A stretch of 64,000 bases of DNA from assembly GCF_003730135.1 (NCBI RefSeq), contig NZ_RJVO01000003.1, positions 434,001 through 498,000 on the forward strand, written 5' to 3'. The notes under the pieces were generated by a model. It saw nothing but the letters and a program-made list of their open reading frames with translations, made no database searches and was not told the DNA's origin. Positions 7,718 through 17,667 of this stretch are shown here, piece after piece; within the stretch, counting starts at the first letter, position 1; the number at the start of each line of letters is the position of its first letter. The translations under genes and the position numbers were made by a program. This DNA comes from Stagnimonas aquatica (GTDB taxonomy: Bacteria > Pseudomonadota > Gammaproteobacteria > Nevskiales > Nevskiaceae).

Positions 7718-9034
7718 ATGAGTCAGCAAGCCGTCAAAGTCGGTCTGATCGGTCTGGGTACCGTCGGTCAGGGTGTGATCCGCGTCCTGCAGAAGAACGC
7801 CGAGGAGATCGCCCGCCGGGTCGGTCGCCCGGTGCAGGTCACCCACGCCAGCGCCCGCGACCTGGGCCGCCCGCGCGACACCGATCTGGCGGGCATCACC
7901 CTGGTCGCCGATGCGCTGAGTCTGGCGCGCGAAGCTGACATTGACGTGCTGGTAGAGGTCGTCGGCGGCCAGACCGTCGCCAAGGACGCCATCCTGGCCG
8001 CCCTGGCGCGCGGCAAGCCGGTGGTCACCGCCAACAAGGCACTGCTGGCCGAGAACGGCAACGGCATCTTCGCCGCCGCCGCCGAAGCCGGCGTGCCGGT
8101 GGCCTTCGAGGCCAGCGTCGCCGGTGGTATTCCGATCATCAAGGCGATCCGCGAGGGCCTGGCCGGCAACCGCATCGACAGTCTGGCCGGCATCATCAAC
8201 GGCACCTGCAACTACATCCTCAGCCAGATGACGGTGAAGGGGCAGAGCTTCGCCGACGCGCTCGCCGACGCCCAGAAGCTGGGCTATGCCGAGGCCGACC
8301 CGACCTTCGATGTCGAAGGCGTCGATGCTGCGCACAAGCTGAGCATCCTGGCCAGCATCGCCTTCGGCATGCCGCTGTCGTTCCCGGCGGTGGCCTGCGA
8401 GGGCATCACCAAGGTCACCGCGCAGGACATCCAGATCGCCCAGACCCTGGGCTATCGCATCAAGCTGCTCGGTATCGCCAAGCGCAGCGCCGCCGGTGTC
8501 GAGTTGCGCGTGCATCCGACGCTGATCCCCGACGACCAGCTTCTGGCCAAGGTAGATGGCGTGCTGAACTCGGTGCTGGTGCAGGGCAATGCCGTTGGCC
8601 AGGTCGGCTTCTACGGGCGCGGCGCCGGCGGCGACGCCACCGCCAGCGCGGTGGTCGCCGATCTGGTGGACGTGGCGCGTGGCCTCGGTGCCGAGGCGCA
8701 CCGGCACGTGCCGGCGCTGGCCTTCCAGCCGGCGGCGGTGCAGGCCCTGAACCTGCTGCCGATCAGCGCCATCGAGTCCTGCTACTACCTGCGTCTGCGG
8801 GTGGCTGACGAGCCGGGTGTGCTCAAGGGCCTCACCGGCATCCTCGCCGAGCACGACATCAGCATCGAGGCAATCCTGCAGAAGGAGCCGCGCGGTGACG
8901 ACGACGCTACCGTTGCCCTGATCACCGACCGCGTTGCCGAGCAGCGCTTCGACGCGGCGCTGGCGGCGATCCAGGCCTTGCCCTTCGTCCGCGAAGGCGC
9001 GGCCCGGATCCGCGTCGAACACTTCAAGGACTGA
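7718..9034 (+). CDS. hom: Homoserine dehydrogenase
   Basis: 438 aa monofunctional enzyme reducing aspartate semialdehyde to homoserine for threonine and methionine synthesis. The NAD(P)-binding GLIGLGTVGQGV motif starts near residue 10. The catalytic core shows TANKALLAENG, EASVAGGIPIIKAIREGLAGN and the INGTCNYIL signature with GYAEADPTFDVEG. A C-terminal ACT domain (about residues 350-430, LRLRVADEPGVLKGLTGILAEHD split by helix) suggests threonine feedback control. The stop overlaps the start of the GNAT gene (TGATG). Confidence 0.95.
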   Translation: MSQQAVKVGLIGLGTVGQGVIRVLQKNAEEIARRVGRPVQVTHASARDLGRPRDTDLAGITLVADALSLAREADIDVLVEVVGGQTVAKDAILAALARGKPVVTANKALLAENGNGIFAAAAEAGVPVAFEASVAGGIPIIKAIREGLAGNRIDSLAGIINGTCNYILSQMTVKGQSFADALADAQKLGYAEADPTFDVEGVDAAHKLSILASIAFGMPLSFPAVACEGITKVTAQDIQIAQTLGYRIKLLGIAKRSAAGVELRVHPTLIPDDQLLAKVDGVLNSVLVQGNAVGQVGFYGRGAGGDATASAVVADLVDVARGLGAEAHRHVPALAFQPAAVQALNLLPISAIESCYYLRLRVADEPGVLKGLTGILAEHDISIEAILQKEPRGDDDATVALITDRVAEQRFDAALAAIQALPFVREGAARIRVEHFKD

Positions 9035-9645
9035 TGCTCGCGCCAGTGATTCTGGAAGGCCGCCATGTGCGGCTGGAACCGCTATCGCGAGAGCACCATG
9101 CCGCGCTTTGCGAGGCCGGCCAGGATCCGGCGACCTTCCGCTGGTTCCCCACCACGGTGGCAGGGGAGCAGGGCATGCGCGCCTACATCGACAGCGGCCT
9201 GACGGACCACGCCGCCGGTCGCGCGCTGCCGTTCGTGATCCGTCGCGTCGAGGGCGGCCGCATCGTCGGCGCCACCCGTTTCGCCGCCTTCGAGCCGGCG
9301 CACCAACGCGCCGAGATCGGCTGGACCTGGCTCGAGGCCTCGGCCCGCCGCACGCCGGTCAACACCGAGTGCAAGCGCCTGCTGCTGGCGCATGGCTTCG
9401 AGCGGCTCGGCCTCAACCGCATCGAGTTCAAGACCGACTCCCGCAACGCCGCCTCGCGCGCCGCGCTGGCCCGGATCGGCGCCACCGAGGAGGGCGTGTT
9501 CCGCAACCACATGCGGATGCCCGACGGCTCGATCCGGCACTCGGTCTGGTTCAGCATCATCCGCGAGGAATGGCCGCAGGTGCGCTCGCACCTCGACGCC
9601 TTGCTTGCCCAAACTCCTACTTCCGCCGCACCCGCACAGGTCTGA
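9034..9645 (+). CDS. GNAT acetyltransferase (RimJ/RimL type)
   Basis: 203 aa. RimJ/RimL-like organisation: [16 protein letters not shown] at the N-terminus, then [21 protein letters not shown], and the acetyl-CoA site region around [23 protein letters not shown] with [12 protein letters not shown]. Such enzymes acetylate the N-terminus of a protein or a small amine; the target is unknown. It lies inside the threonine operon, overlapping hom by 1 nt of the stop and 4 nt before thrC, so it is co-translated with both. Confidence 0.85.
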   Translation: MLAPVILEGRHVRLEPLSREHHAALCEAGQDPATFRWFPTTVAGEQGMRAYIDSGLTDHAAGRALPFVIRRVEGGRIVGATRFAAFEPAHQRAEIGWTWLEASARRTPVNTECKRLLLAHGFERLGLNRIEFKTDSRNAASRAALARIGATEEGVFRNHMRMPDGSIRHSVWFSIIREEWPQVRSHLDALLAQTPTSAAPAQV

Positions 9646-9649
9646 TCCC

Positions 9650-10753
9650 ATGCACTACACCGGTCTGGTCAATCGCTATCGCTCGCGTCTGCCTTTCGGC
9701 CCCGAGGTCAAGGCTGTCACCCTCAACGAAGGCAACACGCCGCTGATCGAGCTGGTCAATATTCCCAAGCTGGCCGGTTTCGAGGGGCGCATCCTGGTCA
9801 AGTTCGAGGGCCTCAATCCCACCGGCTCGTTCAAGGACCGCGGCATGACCGCCGCCGTCACCCAGGCCGTGCATGAGGGCAGCAAGGCGATCATCTGCGC
9901 CTCCACCGGCAACACCAGTGCGGCGGCCGCCGCCTACGCGGCGCGTGCCGGCATCACCGCCTTCGTGTTGATTCCGGAAGGCAAGATCGCCCTCGGCAAG
10001 CTCGCCCAGGCGGTGGTCCACGGTGCCGTGGTGGTGCAGATCCAGGGCAATTTCGACGACGGCATGCGGCTGGTGAAGGAGGTCGCGCAGACCGCGCCGG
10101 TCGCCATCGTCAACAGCATCAATCCCTACCGCCTGCAGGGCCAGAAGACCGCCGCCTTCGAAATCGTCGAAGCCCTGGGCCGCGCGCCGGACTACCACTG
10201 CCTGCCGGTCGGCAACGCCGGCAACATCAGTGCCTACTGGATGGGTTACAAGGAGGCGACCGGCCAGCGCGCCACCGCCAGCATGGACGGCTATGCGCTG
10301 GAGGCCTTCAGCGGCAACCTGCCGAAGATGGCCGGCTACCAGGCCGCCGGCGCCGCGCCCTTCCTGCGCGGCGGCCGTGTCGCCAATCCGGAGACCGTCG
10401 CCACCGCCATCCGCATCGGCGATCCGCAGTCCTGGGATCACGCCTGGGCGGCACAGAAGGAGTCCGGCGGCTGGTTCGACGAGTGCACCGACCCGGAGAT
10501 CCTCGCCACCCAGCGCCTGCTCGCCGAGAAGGAAGGCATCTGGTGCGAGCCGGCCTCGGCGGCCTCGCTGTGCGGCGCGCTGCGTGACATCAAGAACGGC
10601 AAGATCGCCCAGGGCTCCACGGTGGTCTGCACGCTGACTGGCAACGGCCTGAAGGACCCGGACATCGTCATCCAGGCCGGCCTCAAGGGTCTGGTGCAGG
10701 TGGCGGCGGAGCGCGCGGCGGTCGAGCAGGCCATCGTTTCCCAGCTGCGCTAA
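9650..10753 (+). CDS. thrC: Threonine synthase
   Basis: 367 aa, PLP enzyme converting O-phospho-homoserine to threonine. It belongs to the shorter ThrC class: EGNTPLIEL, the PLP-lysine motif [11 protein letters not shown] (about residue 60), [18 protein letters not shown] and the phosphate-binding [12 protein letters not shown]. The ATG at 9650 lies 4 nt after the GNAT stop. With hom upstream it completes the homoserine-to-threonine branch except for homoserine kinase, which is not in the window. Confidence 0.95.
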   Translation: MHYTGLVNRYRSRLPFGPEVKAVTLNEGNTPLIELVNIPKLAGFEGRILVKFEGLNPTGSFKDRGMTAAVTQAVHEGSKAIICASTGNTSAAAAAYAARAGITAFVLIPEGKIALGKLAQAVVHGAVVVQIQGNFDDGMRLVKEVAQTAPVAIVNSINPYRLQGQKTAAFEIVEALGRAPDYHCLPVGNAGNISAYWMGYKEATGQRATASMDGYALEAFSGNLPKMAGYQAAGAAPFLRGGRVANPETVATAIRIGDPQSWDHAWAAQKESGGWFDECTDPEILATQRLLAEKEGIWCEPASAASLCGALRDIKNGKIAQGSTVVCTLTGNGLKDPDIVIQAGLKGLVQVAAERAAVEQAIVSQLR

Positions 10754-10761
10754 GCCTGGCC

Positions 10762-12462
10762 GTGAGCGCCGCGCCGCGCATCCAGACCCGCGCGGCGGGA
10801 CAGCCGGAGCGGCTGCCGAGCGAGCTGCACCCGGTGCTGCGTCGGGTCTACGCCGCGCGCGGCGTGACGCCCGCCGAGCTGGCCCTGGAGCTGAAGAACC
10901 TGCTGCCGCCCGAGGGTCTGCTCGGCCTCGGCCGCGCGGCGGCGCTGCTCGCCGATGCCATCGCCGGGCAGCAGCAGATCGTCATTGCCGGCGACTACGA
11001 CGCCGACGGCGCCACCGGCACCGCGCTGGCGGTCCTGGGCTTGCGCGCCCTGGGCGCGAGCCGGGTCGACTACGTGGTGCCGGACCGCTTCCGCATGGGC
11101 TACGGCCTGTCGCCGGCCCTGGTCGATCTGGCCATCGCGCGCGGTGCGCAGCTGCTGGTGACCGTCGACAACGGCATTGCCAGCCTCGCCGGCGTCGCCC
11201 ATGCCCGGGCGCGCGGCGTGCCGGTGCTGATCACCGATCACCACCTGCCGGGTAGCGAGCTGCCGGCCGCCGAGGCCATCGTCAATCCCAACCAGCCGGG
11301 CTGCGGCTTCGCCAGCAAGGCGCTGGCCGGCGTCGGGGTGATGTTCTACCTGCTGATGGCGCTGCGCGCCGAGCTGCGCCGTCGCGGTGCACTGACCAGC
11401 GAGCCCAATCTGGCGCAGTGGCTGGATCTGGTGGCGCTCGGCACGGTCGCCGACGTCGCGCGGCTGGACGCCAACAATCGCGTGCTGGTGGAGCAGGGTC
11501 TGCGCCGCCTGCGCAGTGGCCGTGGCCGGCCCGGCCTGCTGGCGCTGCTGGAGGCGTCGGGGCGGCCGCTGGCCGCGCTCAGCACCACCGATCTCGGCTT
11601 CGTACTCGGGCCGCGCCTCAACGCCGCCGGCCGGCTGGACGACATGCGTGCCGGCATCGAATGCCTGCTTGCCGACAGTCTGGAGGCGGCGCGGCCGCTG
11701 GCCGTCGAACTCGACCGGCTGAATCGCGAACGCCGCGCCCTGACCACGCAGATGAGCGAGGAAGCGCAGCTGCTGGTCGATGAGGACGACGCCATCGTCG
11801 GCCTTTGCGCCTTCGACGAGAGCTGGCACGAGGGCGTGGTCGGCCTGGTGGCGGCGCGCCTGAAGGAATCCCGCCACCGGCCCGCCATCGCCTTCGCCCG
11901 CGCCCAGGAGCCGGGCCTGCTGAAAGGCTCGGCGCGCAGCATCGCCGGTCTGCACATCCGCGACGTGCTGGCGGCGGTGGACGCCGCGCATCCCGGCCTG
12001 ATCGAGCGCTTCGGCGGTCATGCCATGGCCGCCGGCCTGAGCCTGGCCGAGGCCCGCTACGCCGAGTTTGCGGCTGCCTTCGACCGCGCCTGCCGCGAGC
12101 GCCTGAGTCCGGCCGAGCTGGAGCGGGTGATCGAGACCGACGGCGCGCTCTCTTCCCAGGAACTGAGTCTTGGCACCGCGCAGCTGCTGGAGCAGGCCGG
12201 CCCCTGGGGCGCCGGCTTTCCCGAACCGCAGTTCGTCGGCGAGTTCCGGGTGGCGGCGCTGCGCCTGATGGGCAGTGAGCAGCAGCACGTGCGCTACCGC
12301 CTGGAGACCGGTGCCCTGCAGCTGGAGGCGGTGGACTTTGGCGGCGCCGAGCGGGCCCTGCCGGCCGGAGGCCGGCTAAGGGCGGTGTACCAGCTCAGCG
12401 TCAATCGCTGGAACGGCAGCGAGTCGCTGCAACTGCGGCTGGTGCACCTCGAGCCTGCCTGA
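10762..12462 (+). CDS. recJ: Single-stranded-DNA-specific exonuclease RecJ
   Basis: 566 aa, 5'-3' ssDNA exonuclease of the DHH superfamily used in RecF-pathway recombination and mismatch repair. Catalytic motifs are in order: AGDYDADGATGTA (about residue 74), VTVDNGIAS, ITDHHLPG (the DHH motif), GTVADVARLDANNR and, near residue 420, FGGHAMAAGLSL of the DHHA1 domain. A C-terminal OB-fold region follows. The start is GTG at 10762, 8 nt after the thrC stop; no in-frame ATG gives a comparable N-terminus. Confidence 0.94.
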   Translation: MSAAPRIQTRAAGQPERLPSELHPVLRRVYAARGVTPAELALELKNLLPPEGLLGLGRAAALLADAIAGQQQIVIAGDYDADGATGTALAVLGLRALGASRVDYVVPDRFRMGYGLSPALVDLAIARGAQLLVTVDNGIASLAGVAHARARGVPVLITDHHLPGSELPAAEAIVNPNQPGCGFASKALAGVGVMFYLLMALRAELRRRGALTSEPNLAQWLDLVALGTVADVARLDANNRVLVEQGLRRLRSGRGRPGLLALLEASGRPLAALSTTDLGFVLGPRLNAAGRLDDMRAGIECLLADSLEAARPLAVELDRLNRERRALTTQMSEEAQLLVDEDDAIVGLCAFDESWHEGVVGLVAARLKESRHRPAIAFARAQEPGLLKGSARSIAGLHIRDVLAAVDAAHPGLIERFGGHAMAAGLSLAEARYAEFAAAFDRACRERLSPAELERVIETDGALSSQELSLGTAQLLEQAGPWGAGFPEPQFVGEFRVAALRLMGSEQQHVRYRLETGALQLEAVDFGGAERALPAGGRLRAVYQLSVNRWNGSESLQLRLVHLEPA

Positions 12463-12477
12463 GCGTCGGCCGCCGGC

Positions 12478-15400
12478 TCAGTTCGGCGGCAGGAAGATCA
12501 CCGGCGAGGGCTTGGCGTAGGCATAGCCCTGGAAGTAGTCGGCGCCGAGCTTGCGCCAGGTTTCGGTCATCTTCGGATCGTCGATGTTGTAGACCACCAC
12601 CCGGCGACGCAGCTGGCGAACCATGCGCAGGGTCGATTCCGCGAGGATCTGCTCGACCGGATCGCTGCCCAGATCCTTGAAGGTCTGGGCGTCGATCTTG
12701 GCGAAGTCCACCGGCAGCTTGCGCAGCAGTTCCAGCTCGGCCATGTGCCGGCCGAAGTAATGGTCGACAGCGATCTTGCAGCCCAGCCGGTGCAGCACTT
12801 CGCAGGTGAGCATCGCCGCCTGCGGATGCTCGCTCAAACCCTGTTCACGGATCTCGAAGCAGAGCTTGCCGGCCAGCTGCGGCTGCGGCTCCAGCTGCTG
12901 CGCCAGAAACTCCAGGAAGCCGTGATCGACCAGGCTCAGCGCCGACAGGTTGATGCTGGCGAAGGCCAGTCCCTCGACTAGCTCGGGACGTTCGCGCAAC
13001 TGCCGCAGGGTCTGCACGATCACCCAGCGGTCGATGCTCGGGGTGAGCTGGTGGCGCTCGGCGGTGGGCATGAAAGCGGCTGGGCCGGCCCAGAAGCCCT
13101 CGTCGTCCTCCAGCGCCAGCAGCATCTCGTAGGCGTGGCCCTCGGCGGCATAGTCGCTGCCGGCGACGATCCACTGGGTGCGCAGGTGGAACAGGTCTTC
13201 GTCCAGTCCACGCTGGATGCAGCGCACCCAGACGTCGTCATCAATGGCGCGCACGTCCCGGTCCATCGCCGGGTTGTAGTTCATCACCCGGTTGCGGCCG
13301 GCGCGCTTGGCGGCGACGCAGGCATCGTCGGCGCGGCGCAGCACTTCCAGCGCCGTGAGTTGGCCGTCGAAGCAGCAGACGCCGATGCTGGTGGTAACCG
13401 CCAGCGGCTGCGACTCCCAGTAGAAGCGGGCGCTGAGCAGGCTGGCGCGCAGCTGCTCGGCCACCGCCAGGGCGCTGCGCTCGTCCACGGCCTCCAGCAC
13501 CACCGCGAACTGGTCGGCGGCGAGCCGGTAGACGTCGTGGCTGACCGGGGCCGTGCTGGCCAGGGTCTCGGCAACGCGGATCAGCACGTCGTCGCCGGCG
13601 GGCACGCCGCCGAGGTCGTTGATGCGTTTCAGATGATCCAGATCGAGGTAGAGCAGCGCGTGGCTCTGGCTCGATTGCTCAAGCAAGGCCGTCACCCTCC
13701 GTTTGCACGCGGCATGCGTGCGCAGACCGGTCAAGGGGTCCATCAGCTCCTGGCCGGCGCTCAGGTACTCGGGAGCCCCCAGCTCGCGGCGCTGGCGCTC
13801 GTGGAACACCAGCACCGCGCCCATCAGCCGGCCACGGGTGCGGATCGGCGCCGCCCGCAGCACCAGGTCGCGCTCGGCGGCGTTGTGCGGCTTCATCCGC
13901 AGCCCTTCGGTGAGGTCCAGGCGGCTGCCACGGCGCATGGTCAGCTCGGCGAGGTTGCCGCTTGCTTCAGTCTCACCGGCCATCTGCAGCCGCAGCACCG
14001 CCTCCAGGCGTTGACCACGGGCTTCCCGCAGCGACATGCCGGTGAGCAGCTCGGCGACCGGGTTCATGTCGTCCACCACGCCGTGCTCGTCGGTGGTGAC
14101 GATGGCATCGGAGACCGCCTGCAGCGCCAGAGCCGTGCGCTCCTGGGCGCGCAGCAGCTGCTCCTGCATGTTCTTGCGCTCGTGCGATTCGGCGCTCAGC
14201 TGTACCCGGGCGCTGCGGGCGTTGTCGATCGACTCCCGCAACTGCCGAACCCGTTCGTTCTGCCAGTGCGCGAGCAGGCCGACTTCGTTGCGTGGTGATT
14301 CGTCGAGGACCAGATTCAAGGCCTCGTCCAGGGTGGCGCTGTGCGCCAGTTGATGGGTCATGCGCTGCAAGGGCAGCACCAGCAGCACGCGCACCACCAG
14401 CAGTACCGCCAGCAGCGCCATCGCCACCAGGGCCAGGCTGACCAGCAACGAGGTCTGGAACAGGTGATTGGCGCCGGCGAATCCCTCGACGGTCGAGGTG
14501 ATGCGCAGCAGCTTCCAGTGGCTGCCCGGCAGTTCGAACAGGATGCCGTAGGCCGGTTGGCCATCGGGCGGCGCCTGGGACAGGTCGATGCGCATCGGCG
14601 CCTTCAGCTGGTCGGCGCCCGGCAGCAGGCCGCGCCAGATGCCACCGAGAATTTCTTCCGACTCCTGGCGCGACAGCTCGCGGGTGCCGTCGCGCAAGGC
14701 CGAAACCTGGCTGGCGTTGTACAGGGAGGCCTTGCTGATCTCACTGTGGGTCTGCTCATCCAGCTTGTGCAGCGCCAGCGCCAGCGCCGAGTAGCTCGCC
14801 TGGCGCTGGGCGATCTCGGCCAGCGGTGTGCCGGGCGTCAGCGGCTCCGGCGTGCCCTTGGCGGCGAGCAGGCGGTCGTTCTCGTCCAGCAGCAGGCTGT
14901 AACCGGCACTAGGGCCCGCCGGACCGGCGAAGTACTCGGCCAGCGCGGGCAGCGACAGCGAGACCGTCGCGACGCCGAGGAAGCCGCGGCCATCGCGGAT
15001 CGGAATGCCGACGGTCAGCACGCTCTGTTTGCTGAGCGGCTCGCTGCGCAGGCCGGTCCAGTAGCCGCGTTCTTCGCTGGCATAGCGCGCCGGGGTGTAC
15101 CACTTCTCGTGGTAGTAGGGCGCGCTGCGCGGGTCGTTGTAGTCGTTGCGTGGCTGAAAACCAGCCTCGTGGCGGGTCCAGAACAGGCTGGCGCGTTCCT
15201 GTCCGGGGTAGAGCGCATTGGGTTCCGGCCAGATGCCGAAGTCGGCTATCAGCGCCGCGTACGGGCGGCCGCGCAGCAACCTGGGCGCGGCATTGCGCAG
15301 CGCTTCCTGGCTGATGCCGGGGGTGGCGGCCAGCTGCGCCAGACTGCCGGCGAGCGTCTGCGCGTCATAGCTGAGCGCGCGCAGGCCGTTGGCAAGCTGC

Positions 15401-15609
15401 TGGCCAGAGGCTTCGTCGTAGCGGTAGCTGTCGACCAGCAGGTTCTGCTGGACCAGGGTGCGGCTGCTCCACAGCGCGCCGCCGGCGAGCAGGACGAAGA
15501 GCAGCAGGAACAACAGCGCCAGCTTGAACTGCAGTCCCTGATGCCATTCCAGACCGAGGTACTCGGCGGCTCCCGGGCGGATGGCCTTGGTCTTCTTGGG
15601 CGCAGCCAT
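12478..15609 (-). CDS. Membrane sensor protein with degenerate GGDEF and EAL domains
   Basis: 1043 aa. Order: TM helix (about 26-48), periplasmic Cache-like sensor (about 50-385), second TM (about 388-412), HAMP-like linker, coiled coil, PAS domain (about 485-595), GGDEF-like (about 625-790) and EAL-like (about 800-1040). The catalytic GGDEF is replaced by AADQF and the EAL motif by EML (HAYEMLLAL). The FEITE-type motif reads FEIREQ and the DDFG loop reads VDHYFG. It should therefore not make or cleave c-di-GMP; it may bind ligands or act like CsrD or LapD. ATG at 15609 is used; GTG at 15615 is possible. Confidence 0.85.
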   Translation of the reverse strand: MAAPKKTKAIRPGAAEYLGLEWHQGLQFKLALLFLLLFVLLAGGALWSSRTLVQQNLLVDSYRYDEASGQQLANGLRALSYDAQTLAGSLAQLAATPGISQEALRNAAPRLLRGRPYAALIADFGIWPEPNALYPGQERASLFWTRHEAGFQPRNDYNDPRSAPYYHEKWYTPARYASEERGYWTGLRSEPLSKQSVLTVGIPIRDGRGFLGVATVSLSLPALAEYFAGPAGPSAGYSLLLDENDRLLAAKGTPEPLTPGTPLAEIAQRQASYSALALALHKLDEQTHSEISKASLYNASQVSALRDGTRELSRQESEEILGGIWRGLLPGADQLKAPMRIDLSQAPPDGQPAYGILFELPGSHWKLLRITSTVEGFAGANHLFQTSLLVSLALVAMALLAVLLVVRVLLVLPLQRMTHQLAHSATLDEALNLVLDESPRNEVGLLAHWQNERVRQLRESIDNARSARVQLSAESHERKNMQEQLLRAQERTALALQAVSDAIVTTDEHGVVDDMNPVAELLTGMSLREARGQRLEAVLRLQMAGETEASGNLAELTMRRGSRLDLTEGLRMKPHNAAERDLVLRAAPIRTRGRLMGAVLVFHERQRRELGAPEYLSAGQELMDPLTGLRTHAACKRRVTALLEQSSQSHALLYLDLDHLKRINDLGGVPAGDDVLIRVAETLASTAPVSHDVYRLAADQFAVVLEAVDERSALAVAEQLRASLLSARFYWESQPLAVTTSIGVCCFDGQLTALEVLRRADDACVAAKRAGRNRVMNYNPAMDRDVRAIDDDVWVRCIQRGLDEDLFHLRTQWIVAGSDYAAEGHAYEMLLALEDDEGFWAGPAAFMPTAERHQLTPSIDRWVIVQTLRQLRERPELVEGLAFASINLSALSLVDHGFLEFLAQQLEPQPQLAGKLCFEIREQGLSEHPQAAMLTCEVLHRLGCKIAVDHYFGRHMAELELLRKLPVDFAKIDAQTFKDLGSDPVEQILAESTLRMVRQLRRRVVVYNIDDPKMTETWRKLGADYFQGYAYAKPSPVIFLPPN

Positions 15610-15743
15610 GCTCACGGTGGACAGGCAGGAGGAACGGTTAGTGGTGTCGCCGGAGTATGGGCCGCAGGTGCCGGCAAGGCTAGCGCCGGTCTTCCGCCTG
15701 CGTCCGCCGCGAGTCGGACCGGGCGCGGCTCACCGGCCCCGGC

Positions 15744-16541
15744 TTAGTCCGGATCGGCGACCGCGATGTCGAAGTGTGGACGCTGCGGATCGCCGACCGG
15801 CAGAAACCGCAGGTTGCTGCCGTAGGCGCGCCCCAGTAGTTCGGGGCGCAGCACCTCGGAAGGCGTCCCTTGTGCCAGCATCCGGCCCTGGTGCAGGAGG
15901 CTGACGGTATCGGCGTAGCGGCCCGCGAGGTTGATGTCGTGAAGCACTGCCAGCACGCCGAGGCCGTCGGCGAGCTTGCGTCGCAGCAGGGCCATGCAGG
16001 CGTGCTGGTGGGCGAGGTCGAGCGCGGCGGTAGGCTCGTCGAGCAGCAGGTAGCCGGGAACCGGTTCGCGCGCCGGGGGCTGGCTGAGCTGGGCCAGCAC
16101 CCGCGCCAGCTGCACGCGCTGGCGCTCGCCGCCGGAGAGTTGCAGATAGCTGCGCTCCGCCAGCGGCAGCACATCGGCGTCGGCCAGCGCGGCGTCGATC
16201 AGCGCCGCTTCCTCGGCGGGGCTGCCGCTGACGGCGGCCTGGCGTCCCAGCGCGACCACTTCCCGAGCGCTGAAGGCGAACCGCAGGTTGTCGCCCTGCG
16301 GCAGCACCGCCCGCAGCCGCGCCCGCTGGCGCAGCGACCAGGCCCGCATCGGGCGCTGGTTCAGCAGCACTTCGCCTTCGCTGGGATGGAGGTCGCCGGC
16401 CAGCAGCTTCAACAGCGTCGATTTGCCGGCTCCATTGACGCCCAGCACGGCATGCAACTCGCCAGGGCGCAGCGTCAGCGAAACGCCGTCCAGCAGACGC
16501 CGCCCGCCGAACCGCCAGTGCAGATCGCGGCCGATCAGCAT
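15744..16541 (-). CDS. hmuV: Heme ABC transporter ATP-binding protein HmuV
   Basis: 265 aa ATPase of a FecCD-type importer. Walker A GVNGAGKST (about residue 35), Q-loop region, ABC signature LSGGERQR, Walker B YLLLDEPTAALD and switch His in VLHD are all intact. HmuV-type features include the insertion between signature and Walker B (SQPPAREPVPG), common in heme-uptake ATPases. The start codon overlaps the hmuU stop (TGATG). It powers import of heme from periplasm to cytoplasm. Confidence 0.9.
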   Translation of the reverse strand: MLIGRDLHWRFGGRRLLDGVSLTLRPGELHAVLGVNGAGKSTLLKLLAGDLHPSEGEVLLNQRPMRAWSLRQRARLRAVLPQGDNLRFAFSAREVVALGRQAAVSGSPAEEAALIDAALADADVLPLAERSYLQLSGGERQRVQLARVLAQLSQPPAREPVPGYLLLDEPTAALDLAHQHACMALLRRKLADGLGVLAVLHDINLAGRYADTVSLLHQGRMLAQGTPSEVLRPELLGRAYGSNLRFLPVGDPQRPHFDIAVADPD

Positions 16542-17569
16542 CAGAGCGCGCCAACCCGGCCGCCCATGCGCGCCAGTAACCAGAGGAAGAAGGGCCCGCC
16601 CAGCAGGGCGGTCAGGGCGCCCACCGGCAACTCGATTGGCGTCGCCACGGTGCGGGCCAGGGTGTCTGCCAGCAGCAGCAGCAGGGCCCCGAGCAGCGCC
16701 GAGGCCGGGAGCAACAGGCGGTGTCCGGGGCCGATCAGCAGGCGCACCAGGTGTGGCGCCAGCAATCCGACGAAGCCGATCATGCCGGCGACGGCGACGC
16801 TGGCGCCAACCGCCAGTACCGCCAACAGCAGGATGCGGCGCTTCAGCGCTTCGACATCGACGCCGAGATGGCCGGCCTCCGCTTCGCCGAGCAGCAGTGC
16901 ATCCAGCCCCCGGCCTTCCCTCGGGAGCAGCAGCGCGGGCAGCAGCAGCAGTGGGGCGGCGGCGGCAATCTCGGTCCAGCCAGCCTTGCCCAGGCTGCCC
17001 AGCATCCAGCGGGTGATGTCGCGCAAGGTGGCGTCGTCGGTGAGCTGCTGCAGCAGGCCGATGCCGGCCAGCGCGATGGCATTGATGGAGAGTCCGGCGA
17101 GCAGCAGGCTGGCGACACTGGTCTGCCCCTCGCGCTGACCGAGGCGCAGCGCCAGCAGGGCGGCGAGGGCCCCGCCGACGAAGGCGGCCAGTGGCAATAC
17201 CCAGGCGGCCGCCAGCGCTGTCAGCAACGCGGGCTTCAGTGCCAGCCAGAGCGTCGCGGCCAGGGCGGCGCCGGCGGAAACGCCGATCAGGCCTGGGTCG
17301 GCAAGCGGGTTGCGGAACAGGCCCTGCATGGCCGCGCCCGACACCGCCAGCGCGGCGCCGATCAACAGGGCGCTGAACACCCGAGGCAGCCGAATCTCCA
17401 GCAGCACCGCGCTCGCGTAGGCCGTTTCGGGCGATGGCCCGGGCGAGAGCAGGGAGCGGAGATCGGAGAGATGCAACGCCAGCGGCCCCACCAGCAGCGC
17501 GCCGACCGAGGTCAGGCAGAGCAGGGCGGCGAGCAGCGGCAGCAGCAGGTGGCGCGGGAATCGGTGCAT
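16541..17569 (-). CDS. hmuU: FecCD-family heme permease HmuU
   Basis: 342 aa, about nine to ten membrane helices. FecCD signatures: RLPRVFSALLIGAALAVSGAAMQGLFRNPLADPGLIGVSAGAA near residue 60 (read in parts), the GFVGLLAPHLVRLL coupling loop for the ATPase and the ELPVGALTALLGGPFFLWLL end. I chose ATG 17569 (MHRFPRH) so the first helix follows directly; an ATG at 17620 would add 17 residues. It sits between hemP and hmuV; no periplasmic heme-binding protein gene (hmuT) is present. Confidence 0.88.
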   Translation of the reverse strand: MHRFPRHLLLPLLAALLCLTSVGALLVGPLALHLSDLRSLLSPGPSPETAYASAVLLEIRLPRVFSALLIGAALAVSGAAMQGLFRNPLADPGLIGVSAGAALAATLWLALKPALLTALAAAWVLPLAAFVGGALAALLALRLGQREGQTSVASLLLAGLSINAIALAGIGLLQQLTDDATLRDITRWMLGSLGKAGWTEIAAAAPLLLLPALLLPREGRGLDALLLGEAEAGHLGVDVEALKRRILLLAVLAVGASVAVAGMIGFVGLLAPHLVRLLIGPGHRLLLPASALLGALLLLLADTLARTVATPIELPVGALTALLGGPFFLWLLARMGGRVGAL

Positions 17570-17667
17570 CAACAAGATGGTTGGCGAGGGCGGCCGCCGA
17601 TTATGCGCGGCCGTCGCCAAATCGGCCGATCATCCTGGTTACACCTTCGCTGCCGATGGAGGCCCAG

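Noticed and set aside
10750..12288. 512-aa minus-strand frame opposite recJ
   Set aside because: RecJ motifs on the plus strand are complete; the antisense frame shows no family motif.
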